The notes under the pieces are model-generated. The model was not told where the DNA came from. It did not search any database and saw only the letters and a list, made by a program, of their open reading frames with translations. 60,437 bases of DNA from NCBI GenBank assembly GCA_028869995.1, contig JAGWQN010000113.1, positions 1 through 60,437 of the forward strand. The letters run 5' to 3'. Position numbers and translations under genes: made by a program. Numbering within the stretch: position 1 is the first letter of the stretch; every line of letters starts with the position of its first letter. The stretch comes from Rhodospirillales bacterium (lineage in GTDB: Bacteria; Pseudomonadota; Alphaproteobacteria; Acetobacterales; Acetobacteraceae). This document shows, piece after piece, positions 32,066 to 40,513 of the stretch.

Positions 32066-32812
32066 ATGCGCGTGCTTCTGGTTGAGGACGATCTCGTCGT
32101 TGCGCGCGGAGTCGCGCTGATGCTGCGCGGCGCCGGGGCCGTCGTGGACCAAGCGGACACGGGGGAGGAGGCGCTGGAACTCGCCCGCCACTACGACTAC
32201 GACATCGTGGTGCTGGACCTGATGCTGCCCGATATCGAGGGTTTCGAGGTGGTGCGGCGGATGCGCGCCTCGCGGGTCGAGACGCCGGTGCTGATCCTCT
32301 CCGGCCTCAACCGACCGGCAGCGAAGGTGAAGGGCCTCGGCGCCGGGGCCGACGACTATATCACCAAGCCGTTCGACCAGGCTGAATTGCTGGCGCGGCT
32401 TCAGGCCGTGGTGCGACGGAGCAAGGGGTTCAGCCAGCCGGTGCTGCATGCCGGCAACGTCAAGCTCAACCTCGACAGCCGAGAGGTGACGGTGAACGGC
32501 CAGATCGTACACCTGACCGGAAAGGAATACGCGATCCTGGAGCTGATGGTCCTGCGCAAGGGCATGGTGTTGACCAAGGATGCGTTCCTCAACCACCTCT
32601 ATGGCGGCATCGATGAGCCGGAGATGAAAATCATCGACGTCTTCATCTGCAAGCTGCGCAAGAAGCTGGCGCAGGCCGGGGCGGATAACCTCATCGGAAC
32701 CGTGTGGGGGCGCGGCTACATGGTGCGCGATCCCGAGCGGGTCGCCGAGCGGGGGGGCGAGCCGGCCGTGCCGGTCCAGGCGCGCGAAGAGGCGCGGGTG
32801 CTGGCGGCCTGA
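32066..32812 (+). CDS. ctrA: Cell-cycle response regulator CtrA
   Basis: A 248-residue OmpR-type regulator. The receiver domain has the acidic pair E7/D8/D9, phospho-acceptor D51 in VVLDLMLPD and K in YITKPF. The DNA-binding domain carries the CtrA hallmark text LTGKEYAILELMVLRKGMVLTKDAFLNHLYGG and KIIDVFICKLRKKL. D51 and the near-identical winged helix make the assignment safe. The last 25 residues form a species-specific acidic tail. In this group CtrA mainly controls motility and cell-cycle genes; the adjacent divergent fliI fits. Confidence 0.96.
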   Translation: MRVLLVEDDLVVARGVALMLRGAGAVVDQADTGEEALELARHYDYDIVVLDLMLPDIEGFEVVRRMRASRVETPVLILSGLNRPAAKVKGLGAGADDYITKPFDQAELLARLQAVVRRSKGFSQPVLHAGNVKLNLDSREVTVNGQIVHLTGKEYAILELMVLRKGMVLTKDAFLNHLYGGIDEPEMKIIDVFICKLRKKLAQAGADNLIGTVWGRGYMVRDPERVAERGGEPAVPVQAREEARVLAA

Positions 32813-32836
32813 GCGGCCGGCCAGCCGGGAGCGGTT

Positions 32837-33451
32837 TCAGGCGCGGTGCCAGAGGGCCGCGAGCGTGCCTTCGGCGATCAGGGTGAGGCCGGCGAAACGG
32901 TTGGCCATGCGGCGCGCGCGAATCGAGCGCAGCCGCCCGGCGAGCCGCGTGGCCAGCAGCGAATAGGAACCGTCCACCAGCAGGCCGAAGATCATAACGG
33001 TGGCCGCCATGATCGCGACCTGCGGCAGGAACGGCCTCCGGGCATCGAGGAATTGCGGCAGGAACACCGCGAAAAACAGAACCCCCTTCGGGTTCAGCAC
33101 CGTGGTCGCGTAGGCATGCAGGAAGATGCGCCGGCGCGAGCGAGGCGGCCCCGCCGCGGCCGCCGCCGGCGGCGCGCGCCAGGCGAGGATGCCCAGCACG
33201 ACGAGGTAGAGGGCGCCGCCGAGCTTCAGCAGCGTGAACGCCTCGGCCGATGTCGCCAGCAGCGCTCCCACGCCAAGCGCCGCTGCCAGCAGGATCGTCG
33301 CATCGCCAAGCGCGGTGCCGGCAACGACGGCGAGCGATGCGCGCCGCCCGCTGGTCAGGGCGTAGGAAATGACGACGGCGACCACCGGGCCGGGCGCTGC
33401 GGCCATCAGCGTATAGGCCAGCGCAAAGGCAAGCCAGACGAGCGGGTGCAT
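32837..33451 (-). CDS. LysE/RhtB-family amino-acid exporter
   Basis: A 204-residue inner-membrane protein with about six hydrophobic helices. The family motif AAPGPVVAVVISYALTSGRRASL follows the first helix, and LNPKGVLFFAVFLPQF marks the fourth. ATG 33451 is chosen since family members begin just before the first helix; a GTG at 33481 is an alternative. It probably exports an amino acid or a related metabolite. It lies downstream of the DapA-like gene, separated by a hairpin region. Confidence 0.87.
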   Translation of the reverse strand: MHPLVWLAFALAYTLMAAAPGPVVAVVISYALTSGRRASLAVVAGTALGDATILLAAALGVGALLATSAEAFTLLKLGGALYLVVLGILAWRAPPAAAAAGPPRSRRRIFLHAYATTVLNPKGVLFFAVFLPQFLDARRPFLPQVAIMAATVMIFGLLVDGSYSLLATRLAGRLRSIRARRMANRFAGLTLIAEGTLAALWHRA

Positions 33452-33501
33452 TCGCGGCAGATAGTCGAGCGGATGCGCCACCCGGTAGTCCGCCTGTGGC
33501 G

Positions 33502-33560
33502 GGCACCGCCAGTCCAGCCCGTGCCCGGCACCGCCAGTCCGGCCGGCGCCGGGGCTGGAC
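33502..33560. terminator. Hairpin with an internal 14-base direct repeat downstream of the DapA-like gene
   Basis: GTCCAGCCC (33512-33520) can pair with GGGCTGGAC (33552-33560) just after the DapA-like gene ends (minus strand). GGCACCGCCAGTCC occurs twice (33502-33515 and 33527-33540), a direct repeat with period 25. The structure is probably a terminator or attenuator before the LysE gene. Confidence 0.4.
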
Positions 33561-33562
33561 GG

Positions 33563-34477
33563 TCAGGCGGCGAGTTTGAGGCCGGTCGCGTCGAAGGTGG
33601 CGAAAAGCCTCTGCGCGGCGTCCGCCGGGAGTGGCAGGTGCGGCGGGCGCAGGTGGTTCCAGGAAGCGTCGCCGGTGCGCCGGCCGACCAGCGCCTTGAG
33701 CCCGGGGATCAGCGGCGCCGAGGTGACGGCTTTGCGGATCGCGGCGAGCTGGACTTGAGCCGCGTCGGCCGTCGCCGTGCCGGCGTTGGCATAGACGGCG
33801 GCGCTGACCGGGCAGCCGACATTGGCCGCGGCCGTGATGCAGCCCGCCCCGCCCGCCCGCAACAGATCGTGGAGCGCTGCGTCGTCGCCGCAATAGACCT
33901 CGAAGCCGTCCTTGGCGAAGGCATCGACATAGGACTTCGTGTTGGCGAAATCCCCGGAGGAATCCTTGATCCCCTGGAACACGCCGGGATGGGCGCTGCG
34001 CAGCCGCGCGATCAGCGGCACGGTGATCGGCACCGCCGACTGCGCCGGGAAATGATAGAAATAGATTTTTGCCGCGTCCTCGATACGCTTGGCCACCTCG
34101 GAGAAATAGGCAAACAGCCCGTCCTCGCTTGGATTCTTGTAGAAGAAGGGAGGCAGGAGCAGGCAACCGGGTGCGCCGAGCGAGGCGGCGTGGCGCGTGA
34201 GCTTGACGGTGTCCGTGATGTTGGTGGTGCCGGTGCCGGGCAGCATCCGGCGCGCCGGGATGCCGCGTGCCACCAGGCCATCGAGGATGGCCATGCGCTC
34301 CTCGATGCCGATGGAGTTGGCCTCGCCGGTGGTGCCGAGCACGCCGAGGCCGTTGCAGCCGTTGGCCAGCAGCCAGCGTGAGTGCGCCGCCATGCGGTCG
34401 AGATCCACCGAGAGATCGGCGTTCATGGCGGTCAGCACCGCTGCGTTAACGCCGCCGAAAATTGCGGTTTTCATCAT
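33563..34477 (-). CDS. Dihydrodipicolinate synthase (DapA)-family aldolase
   Basis: A 304-residue class I aldolase/lyase. GTTGEANSI is the carboxylate-binding motif, Y141 in YFYHFPAQ the proton relay and K171 in GIKDSSGD the Schiff-base lysine. The normal DapA neighbours are absent and the Arg that binds aspartate semialdehyde is not evident. It is therefore more likely a 2-keto-sugar-acid or related aldolase/dehydratase than the lysine enzyme. GGAGAG precedes the ATG. Confidence 0.85.
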   Translation of the reverse strand: MMKTAIFGGVNAAVLTAMNADLSVDLDRMAAHSRWLLANGCNGLGVLGTTGEANSIGIEERMAILDGLVARGIPARRMLPGTGTTNITDTVKLTRHAASLGAPGCLLLPPFFYKNPSEDGLFAYFSEVAKRIEDAAKIYFYHFPAQSAVPITVPLIARLRSAHPGVFQGIKDSSGDFANTKSYVDAFAKDGFEVYCGDDAALHDLLRAGGAGCITAAANVGCPVSAAVYANAGTATADAAQVQLAAIRKAVTSAPLIPGLKALVGRRTGDASWNHLRPPHLPLPADAAQRLFATFDATGLKLAA

Positions 34478-34513
34478 GTCGATCTCTCCGGTGGTTGGCG
34501 CATCTACTGCGGG

Positions 34514-34978
34514 TCAGGCGAACTCGGGGGTGCGGCGGCGCGGCCGGCGGCCGGGCCACTCCGTGACATGGTGCTCGAGCGGTCCCGCCTCGCGCTCGCT
34601 GATCACGCGGCCGATCACGGAGGCTCCCGCCTCGACGACGGTTTCGGCACGGCGGCTGCGCAGCGGGTGCCAGGGCGGCAGCGGCTTGCCCTCGGCGATC
34701 AGGCGGTAGGCGCAGGAGGGCGGCAGCCAGTCGCTCTGGCGCACCCTTGCGGGTGTCAGGCGGATGCAATCCGGCACGTGGCGCTTGCGGTTGGCGTAAT
34801 CGCGGCAGCGCGCCGTCCCCGTGTCGAGAAGACGGCAGGCGACGTTGGTGAAACTGAGCTCGTTGGTGTCCTCGTCGCGCAGCTTGTGCAGGCAGCAGCG
34901 TCCGCAGCCGTCGCAGAGCGATTCCCACTCCCGCGGGGTCATCGCCTCCAGCGTCTTGGTTTCCCAGAACTCAGGCAT
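34514..34978 (-). CDS. YcgN-like cysteine-cluster protein (UPF0260)
   Basis: A 154-residue protein with CDGCGRCC near the N-terminus, [15 protein letters not shown] and [12 protein letters not shown] in the middle, and [17 protein letters not shown], the full UPF0260 pattern. The eight or so cysteines probably bind a zinc ion or Fe-S cluster, but the function of the family is unknown. It stands between the DapA-like gene and the SYLF lipoprotein, both in the same direction. Confidence 0.9.
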   Translation of the reverse strand: MPEFWETKTLEAMTPREWESLCDGCGRCCLHKLRDEDTNELSFTNVACRLLDTGTARCRDYANRKRHVPDCIRLTPARVRQSDWLPPSCAYRLIAEGKPLPPWHPLRSRRAETVVEAGASVIGRVISEREAGPLEHHVTEWPGRRPRRRTPEFA

Positions 34979-35089
34979 GGCCGCAGGTTTAGGCAGGAAC
35001 GGCCCCGAAGGCCAGGGTGTTGGCCTGGGCCTTCGGGTCGGGATGCGTCGGGCGCCGCCGCCGTGCTTCCGGCCGCGGCCACGTCGGGC

Positions 35090-35788
35090 CTATTCGCCCA
35101 CGATATGCGCCAGCATGGCCTTGAGCGGCGCGTCTCCGGGGTTGTTGCCCTGGAAGTTGAGCACGATCTGCTGCGCCGAAAGCGCCTGGCCGTAATAGCT
35201 CTGGTTCCATTCGCTGCGGGTGGACAGCACGCTGCCGTCGAGCGCGACCCCCGCGAACAAGCCTCGGTTGCTCGAAAAGGCCACGATGTCCGCCGTCAGC
35301 GCAGGGGTGACGGCGCCCTGGACGCCGGCGCCATAGGCGGCGACCGCGACCCCGGCATCGGCACCGAACTTGAAGTGGCTGTCGAGCAGCGAGCGCAGGC
35401 CCTTGTCGGTCTCGACCACGAGGACGACCTCGCTGTCCTGCACGCCCGCCTGCAGGCCGAAGCTGCCGCTGCCGATGCCGTAGAAGGCGGGACCGGACCA
35501 GGCGGCGGGGCCGGTGGCGCCCGTCGCGGAGCGTCCGACCAGGACACAGCCGCCGCCGGAGCCGCCGACGATGAAGCTGGCCTTGAAGATGCGCGGGCAG
35601 ACCATCACGGCCTTCGCCTTCTTCAGCAGCGCAACCGCCTGCGGGTTCTGATTCGGCGCAAACATCTCCTGCAGCGCCAGGGTCGAGCGATCGACGAGGG
35701 ATTGCTGGTCGGTCTGGGTGGCGCCACTGGCGGCGCAACCGGCCAGTGTCGCGACGATGGCGAAGGCGCCGAAGAGATGGCGGATCAT
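35090..35788 (-). CDS. SYLF (Ysc84-like) lipid-binding lipoprotein
   Basis: A 232-residue protein with a lipobox, LAGC at 15-18, so it is probably outer-membrane anchored. The SYLF domain fills the rest: LLKKAKAVMVCPRIFKASFIVGGSGGGCVLVGR, the conserved FYGIGSGSFGLQAGVQ and ALDGSVLSTRSEWNQSYYG. Such domains bind phosphoinositides or other lipids. AGGAGG precedes the ATG by about six bases. The partner is unknown. Confidence 0.87.
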   Translation of the reverse strand: MIRHLFGAFAIVATLAGCAASGATQTDQQSLVDRSTLALQEMFAPNQNPQAVALLKKAKAVMVCPRIFKASFIVGGSGGGCVLVGRSATGATGPAAWSGPAFYGIGSGSFGLQAGVQDSEVVLVVETDKGLRSLLDSHFKFGADAGVAVAAYGAGVQGAVTPALTADIVAFSSNRGLFAGVALDGSVLSTRSEWNQSYYGQALSAQQIVLNFQGNNPGDAPLKAMLAHIVGE

Positions 35789-35900
35789 GCGGTCCTCCTA
35801 TTTTCGGTGACGTTCCTACAAGTCCCGTCGATCGCGCCGCAATTGCGGCGGTGGCGTGGCGGGCGTGCCGCAAATCGGGCAGGGCGCGGAAACGCCTCCG

Positions 35901-36716
35901 TTATTCGCCGATCGTGAGCAACGCGCCGCGGATCCTCGCGGCACGGAACTGGCGGGCAAAGAGCAGCGCGGCGGCGGCCATCCAGACCACGTTGAGGCCG
36001 ATCGCCCACCCAAGATGGCCCCAGGCGACGACGCCGTGGTCGAGCAGCGCGCGCATGCCCTCGAAGACATGCGCCGAGGGGAGGGCGAGTGCGAGCGGGC
36101 GCAGCGGCGCAGGCAGCGTCGCGACGGGGTAGAAAACGCAGGAGAACGGCGCCAGTCCGAACAGGACCGACCAGGCCAGCGCCTCCGCCCCCGCGCCGTG
36201 GCGCAGGATCAGGCTCACCACCGCGAGCGACACCCACCAGCCCATCGCCATCAGGTTCACCGCAAACAGGATGAGGATCGGGCCCATGGCAAAAAGGTTG
36301 AAGGCATAGAGAGCCCAGGCGAGCAGCACCGCGGGCAGGACGCCCGCGCAGGTCCGCAGGATCGACATGGCGAACAGCGCCGTGACCAGCTCCGCCGGCC
36401 GCAAGGGCGAGACGAAGACATGGCCGAGGTTGCGCGACCAGATTTCCTCGAGGAATGAAATCGCGACGCCCATCTGGCTGCGCAGCGCGATTTCCCAGAG
36501 CAGCACACCGCCGAGCAGCACGGAGGCCGCGGCGAGCCAGGGACCGGTGGCGCCGCCGGCGCCGAGGCGCGCGGCAAAGAAGCGCGCGGTCAGCCCCCAG
36601 ATCACCATCTGCAGTGTCGGCCAGTACGCGAGTTCGAGGAGCCGCGGCCAGGAGCGGCGATAGAGGGCGATATGGCGGAACAGCAGGCCCCAGATCCGGC
36701 GTGACGACGCGCGCAT
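35901..36716 (-). CDS. ABC-2 family export permease
   Basis: A 271-residue inner-membrane protein with six hydrophobic segments. The coupling segment EIWSRNLGHVFVSPLRPAELV after the second helix is typical of ABC-2 exporters. It begins by TGATG overlap with the ATPase gene, so the two make one transporter. Substrate classes of this family include polysaccharides, drugs and natural products; none can be chosen here. Confidence 0.85.
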   Translation of the reverse strand: MRASSRRIWGLLFRHIALYRRSWPRLLELAYWPTLQMVIWGLTARFFAARLGAGGATGPWLAAASVLLGGVLLWEIALRSQMGVAISFLEEIWSRNLGHVFVSPLRPAELVTALFAMSILRTCAGVLPAVLLAWALYAFNLFAMGPILILFAVNLMAMGWWVSLAVVSLILRHGAGAEALAWSVLFGLAPFSCVFYPVATLPAPLRPLALALPSAHVFEGMRALLDHGVVAWGHLGWAIGLNVVWMAAAALLFARQFRAARIRGALLTIGE

Positions 36717-37459
36717 CAGACGGCCTCGCGCATGCGGTTGCGGGCAATGTCGAGAAAGACCTGCTCGAGGTCGTCGCGACCATAGCGGGCGATAAGCTCG
36801 GCCGGCGAGCCGCGATCGACGATCCGGCCCTGCTTCATCATCAGCACCTGGTCGCAGAGACGCTCGACCTCCGCCATGTTGTGGGAGGCGAGCAGCAGGG
36901 CGCAGCCGCTCTCGGCGCGGTAGCGTTCGAGCCAGGTGCGGACGACGTCGCCGGTGTCGGGGTCGAGGCTGGCCGTCGGCTCGTCGAGCAGCAGCAACTC
37001 GGGACGGTTGATCAACGACTTCGCCAGCGCGACGCGGGTCTTCTGGCCCGCGGAGAGCTGGCCGGCCGGCCGGTCCAGCAGCGCACCGAGGTCCAGCTGC
37101 TCAGCGAGCTCGGCGATGCGGCGCGCCGGCTGGGCGACATCGTAGAGATGGGCATAGACCGCAAGATTCTCGCGCACCGAGAGACGGTGCGGCAGAGCGA
37201 CGTAGGGCGAGGAAAAGTTCATGCGCGCCAGGGCGGCAAACCGGTCGCGCGCCATGTCGTGGCCGAGCGCGGTGATGCGGCCCTGGGTCGGGATCAGGAG
37301 TCCGAGCAGCATGGCGATGGTCGTCGTCTTGCCGGCGCCGTTGCCGCCGAGCAGGCCCACGGTCGCGCCGCGCCGCACGTCGAACGATATCGAGTCCACA
37401 GCCGGCGCGGTGCCGCCTGGGTAACGCTTGGAGAGATTCTCAACCGATAGCGCAAGCAT
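36716..37459 (-). CDS. ABC transporter ATP-binding protein
   Basis: A 247-residue nucleotide-binding domain with Walker A GGNGAGKTTT, Q-loop replaced by MNFSSPY, signature LSAGQKTRVALAKSL, Walker B LLLLDEPTASLD and switch His in LLLASHNMAE. It drives the permease encoded next. The Q-loop glutamine is not evident (an Asn-Phe-Ser-Ser stretch stands there), a feature also seen in some ABC-2 ATPases. Confidence 0.9.
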   Translation of the reverse strand: MLALSVENLSKRYPGGTAPAVDSISFDVRRGATVGLLGGNGAGKTTTIAMLLGLLIPTQGRITALGHDMARDRFAALARMNFSSPYVALPHRLSVRENLAVYAHLYDVAQPARRIAELAEQLDLGALLDRPAGQLSAGQKTRVALAKSLINRPELLLLDEPTASLDPDTGDVVRTWLERYRAESGCALLLASHNMAEVERLCDQVLMMKQGRIVDRGSPAELIARYGRDDLEQVFLDIARNRMREAV

Positions 37460-37514
37460 GACCGGTGGTTATGCGCGTGGCGCCAGTGGAGCAAGCGTGG
37501 GGCCGGGACGTCGG

Positions 37515-38516
37515 CTATGAGGAGAGAGGCTCGCAGCGGCCGGGGGTGCTGACGCGCTCGATCCGGTCGGGGGCGAGTGCCTCGAGGTCCGCCGCTTCGG
37601 TGGCGATGCCCTCCGGCAGGTGCATCAGAACCATGTGTCCGCGGCCGTGCAGCCGCTCGCGCGCGAGGAGGTAGGCGGGCGGATCGGCCGCGACATCGAG
37701 CAGGTCGAAGCCCACCAGGACCTCGCCGCGGGCCGCGGCCGGGAGGGCGGCATCGAAGCGGCGGAACCCGGGGCCGAGAACGGTCAACGGCGGCAGCGTC
37801 AGGGCCAGGGGGCCGGCAGGGCGGCTCGGCTCGTCCTCCAGGTGCACGAGCAGCCGCTCGGCCACGGCAGCGCGCAGTCGCCGGGCCGCGTCAGTGCTGC
37901 CGGCGATGTCGGCGCCGGGCAGCAAGGTCTCGAGCAGTGCCGGGAGATCGACGCCGAGCCGGGTCCAGCCCGGTGTGCCGGGCGTGCTGTCGGCCAGGGC
38001 GCTGGCGCGGACGAAGCCGCCGATGTCGAGGGGACCGATCGCCGCCTCGAGGCGAGCCGTCCGCTCGGCGTCGAGCAGGAGGCGCGGTGGCGGGGCTGCG
38101 GACGCGGCGCTGCTGGCGCGGCGCCGCAGGCTGGCGGCGGCGGCGGCGGCGACCGTCTCGGCGTGTTGCGGCAGATCGTAGAGATCGGCGACATCGGTGC
38201 CCTCCGCTCCCTCGAACAACGCGCCGAGATCGCGCAGACAGGCCTCGAGCGGCGCTTCCCCACGCCAGACGATGGCGAGGTCGCGGTTCGGCAGGTCGAG
38301 CAACTCCGCGCGCTGGGCGAGCGTGAGCGGCGAGACCGCCTCGCGCGCCAGGCGCAGATGGTGCGGGCGTGACCAGTCCCGCGGCAGCCGCGACAGGCGC
38401 AGCAGCAGCACGCGCCGGCCGACCTGTGCGAGGGCGCTCTGGTGCGCGATCGCGGCGAGGCGGCGGGCCGCGCGTTCGCCGGCCTGTTCGCTTGCGTGGG
38501 CCAGGACCGTGTTCAT
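37515..38516 (-). CDS. Uncharacterised protein, possible degenerate GGDEF/EAL relative
   Basis: A 333-residue soluble protein, Ala/Arg/Leu-rich. The N-terminus alternates strands and helices (RRVLLLRLSRLPRDW, NRDLAIVWRGEAPLE), loosely recalling a GGDEF fold. The C-terminus (EVLVGFDLLDVAADPPAYLLARERLHGRGHMVLMHLPE... LEALAPDRIERV) follows the order of late EAL strands. None of the EAL or GGDEF catalytic motifs is present. Its start overlaps the preceding gene stop by four bases. The relationship is a weak pattern match; treat the product as unknown. Confidence 0.5.
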   Translation of the reverse strand: MNTVLAHASEQAGERAARRLAAIAHQSALAQVGRRVLLLRLSRLPRDWSRPHHLRLAREAVSPLTLAQRAELLDLPNRDLAIVWRGEAPLEACLRDLGALFEGAEGTDVADLYDLPQHAETVAAAAAASLRRRASSAASAAPPPRLLLDAERTARLEAAIGPLDIGGFVRASALADSTPGTPGWTRLGVDLPALLETLLPGADIAGSTDAARRLRAAVAERLLVHLEDEPSRPAGPLALTLPPLTVLGPGFRRFDAALPAAARGEVLVGFDLLDVAADPPAYLLARERLHGRGHMVLMHLPEGIATEAADLEALAPDRIERVSTPGRCEPLSS

Positions 38517-39553
38517 CGGGCCGGGCTCTCCACGGTCCGCCCCTCGATGCCGAGCAGGCGGGCGGCCATGCGTCCGGCCACGGCGCCGATGCCCGCGGCC
38601 CGGCAGGACGAGAGGGCGGCCACCCCATCCACGCCGGTGGCGATCACGCGCGCAGGCCCGGCGCGGCGCAGCGATGCGTCGCCGGGCTGCCAGGCGGGGT
38701 CCCACGGCAGCACCAGCAGCGAGGCGGCGATCGTCGAGGGATCGAAGAGCCGCAGCGCCTGTGGCGGCAGCGCCGCCGCGAGTCGGTGCCCCGCATGCGC
38801 GAGCGCGGCCGCGGCACGACGGGCCGCATCAGGAGCGGCCAGCAACTCGGCGAAGGGGATCGTGGCGACCAGGCCCGGCGCATCGGTGCCGGCACGGCGG
38901 CGATGGCGGGCGGCGAAGCGCAGGAACGCCTCGTCGTGGAGAGCGGCGAGCGGCAGGTGCAGCAGCGGTGGCGGTACGGCGGGGAGCGGATCGAGCTGGG
39001 AGAGCGTGGCATCCAGCGCTTCACCCGCAGGGGGTGCAACAAGGCGCAGCCAGGGCCGCGAGGGCGCGTCGAGAGCGACGGCAAAGCCTGGCTCGGTTAC
39101 GTGCCGTTCGCCAGCCAGGCGCTCGGACAACGCCTCCGCCTGTTCCGGCAGGTCGAAACTGGCCACGGCATGTTCGCCCAGCAAAAGGCGCAGGCGCGCG
39201 TCGAGGCCCTCGGCATGCTCACGCGCGGTGCGGATCAGCCAGGCCTGCGACGGATGGGCGAGCGGCCGCAGGGCGCCGCCGTGCACGGCCACGTGTTCCT
39301 CCGCAAGCAGGCGCAGCGCGGCGCCGCGCGATCCGGCCAGGATGGCATGATCATTGATTTCGGGCGCCGCCAGGATGGCGGTCTCGGCTGCCGCCCGGTG
39401 GGGGGGCTGTCCCCAGCCGGGCGAGGACAGGCCGAGCGAAGCGGCCTTGGACACCCCGTGGCCCGCGATGCCCGGCACGGACGTGGTGTGTGCCGGCCAG
39501 CCGGAGCCGGTGGGCCGTGGCGCGGGGCGTGGAGGTGCCAGATTTTCCGACAC
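38513..39553 (-). CDS. Uncharacterised protein with possible catalytically dead EAL-like domain
   Basis: A 346-residue protein. GTG 39553 is chosen for the GGAGG five bases upstream. The C-terminal 180 residues follow EAL topology: LLHLPLAALHDEAFLRF where SVNLS..QL..P.F is usual, LVATIPFAELL, AALAHAGHRLAAAL where the DDFG strand would lie, and RVIATGVDGVAALSSCRAAGIGAVAGRMAA, which resembles the closing VIAEGVET...G...QG motif. Metal-binding E, N, D and K residues are missing. It overlaps the next gene by four bases, so the pair likely works together. EAL kinship is a moderate guess. Confidence 0.5.
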   Translation of the reverse strand: MSENLAPPRPAPRPTGSGWPAHTTSVPGIAGHGVSKAASLGLSSPGWGQPPHRAAAETAILAAPEINDHAILAGSRGAALRLLAEEHVAVHGGALRPLAHPSQAWLIRTAREHAEGLDARLRLLLGEHAVASFDLPEQAEALSERLAGERHVTEPGFAVALDAPSRPWLRLVAPPAGEALDATLSQLDPLPAVPPPLLHLPLAALHDEAFLRFAARHRRRAGTDAPGLVATIPFAELLAAPDAARRAAAALAHAGHRLAAALPPQALRLFDPSTIAASLLVLPWDPAWQPGDASLRRAGPARVIATGVDGVAALSSCRAAGIGAVAGRMAARLLGIEGRTVESPAR

Positions 39554-39689
39554 GCGATCCTCCGGGGCGGGCAAGCGCAACTCCGCTCGCAAGGCAGGCG
39601 TCGGCCTGGCGCGTCGCCGACAAATCTTGACCACGCCGGTGTCAGCTTGGAATCCACGGCCCGGCGGCGCCGGCCTATGGTGGCGCCAA

Positions 39690-40454
39690 ATGGTATCGGA
39701 CAGATTAGCGGCGGCGCTCGTCGCCTCGTGCGCCGCGCCGGGGTTTCTCCCCCCCGGGGAGCGGATCTACGCGATCGGCGACATCCACGGCTGCGCCGCG
39801 GCGATGGACGCGATGACGCAGAGTATCGTGGCCGATCTGGCGATGCGTCCGGTGGCCCGCGCCACGGTGGTGCATATCGGCGATCTGATCGACCGTGGAC
39901 CGGACTCAGCGGGCGTCGTGGCGCGCGCGATGGCGCCGTTCCCGGCGGCGGGGGTCCGCGTGGTGGTGCTGGCCGGCAATCACGAAGTCATGATGGAGCG
40001 GGCGCTCGCGGGCGAAAAGCGCGCCGCCGCCGGCTGGCTCGCCTTCGGCGGCTGGGACACGCTGGCGAGCTGGGGCGCCACCCCCCGCGCAAGCCGCCAG
40101 CAATGGCCTGCCCTGGTGCCGCCGGCGGCGCGCAGTTTCCTGGCCGGCCGGCCGCTGCTGCACCGTGCCGGCAGCTATCTTTTCGTCCATGCCGGGGTGC
40201 GCCCGGGCGTGCCGCTGATCCGCCAGACGCGCCAGGACCTCATCTCCATTCGCGAGCCGTTTCTCTCCGCTGACGAGGGGCTGCCCGGCTGGGGCCGGCC
40301 GTGGGTGGTGGTGCACGGCCATACGCCGGAAACGGCCCCAGCGGTCACGCCACGGCGCATCGGCATCGACACCGGCGCCGTCCTCGGTGGCATGCTGACG
40401 GCCGCGGTGCTCGAAGGCGACCGCCTCGGCTTCCTCCAGGTCGCCGGGGCCTGA
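39690..40454 (+). CDS. Metallophosphoesterase, bacterial PrpA/ApaH-like Ser/Thr phosphatase
   Basis: A 254-residue calcineurin-like phosphatase with all metal motifs: YAIGDIHGC, HIGDLIDRGPDS, VLAGNHEVMM, and HAGVRPG plus VVHGHTPE near the C-terminus. GDxHG, GDxxDRG and GNHE are the binuclear-metal signatures of the PPP family. It may act on phosphoproteins or dinucleoside polyphosphates. It is 60 bases upstream of the HldE-like gene on the same strand. Confidence 0.88.
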   Translation: MVSDRLAAALVASCAAPGFLPPGERIYAIGDIHGCAAAMDAMTQSIVADLAMRPVARATVVHIGDLIDRGPDSAGVVARAMAPFPAAGVRVVVLAGNHEVMMERALAGEKRAAAGWLAFGGWDTLASWGATPRASRQQWPALVPPAARSFLAGRPLLHRAGSYLFVHAGVRPGVPLIRQTRQDLISIREPFLSADEGLPGWGRPWVVVHGHTPETAPAVTPRRIGIDTGAVLGGMLTAAVLEGDRLGFLQVAGA

Positions 40455-40513
40455 GCCGCAGCATGCCCCATTCCATGCTTGCCCTTCGGCCGGTGGGCGG
40501 TTAGGCGGGCGGC

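Noticed and set aside
37008-37015. TTGATCAA as a possible FNR box
   Set aside because: It lacks the four-base spacer of the TTGAT-N4-ATCAA dyad and lies inside an ABC ATPase coding region.
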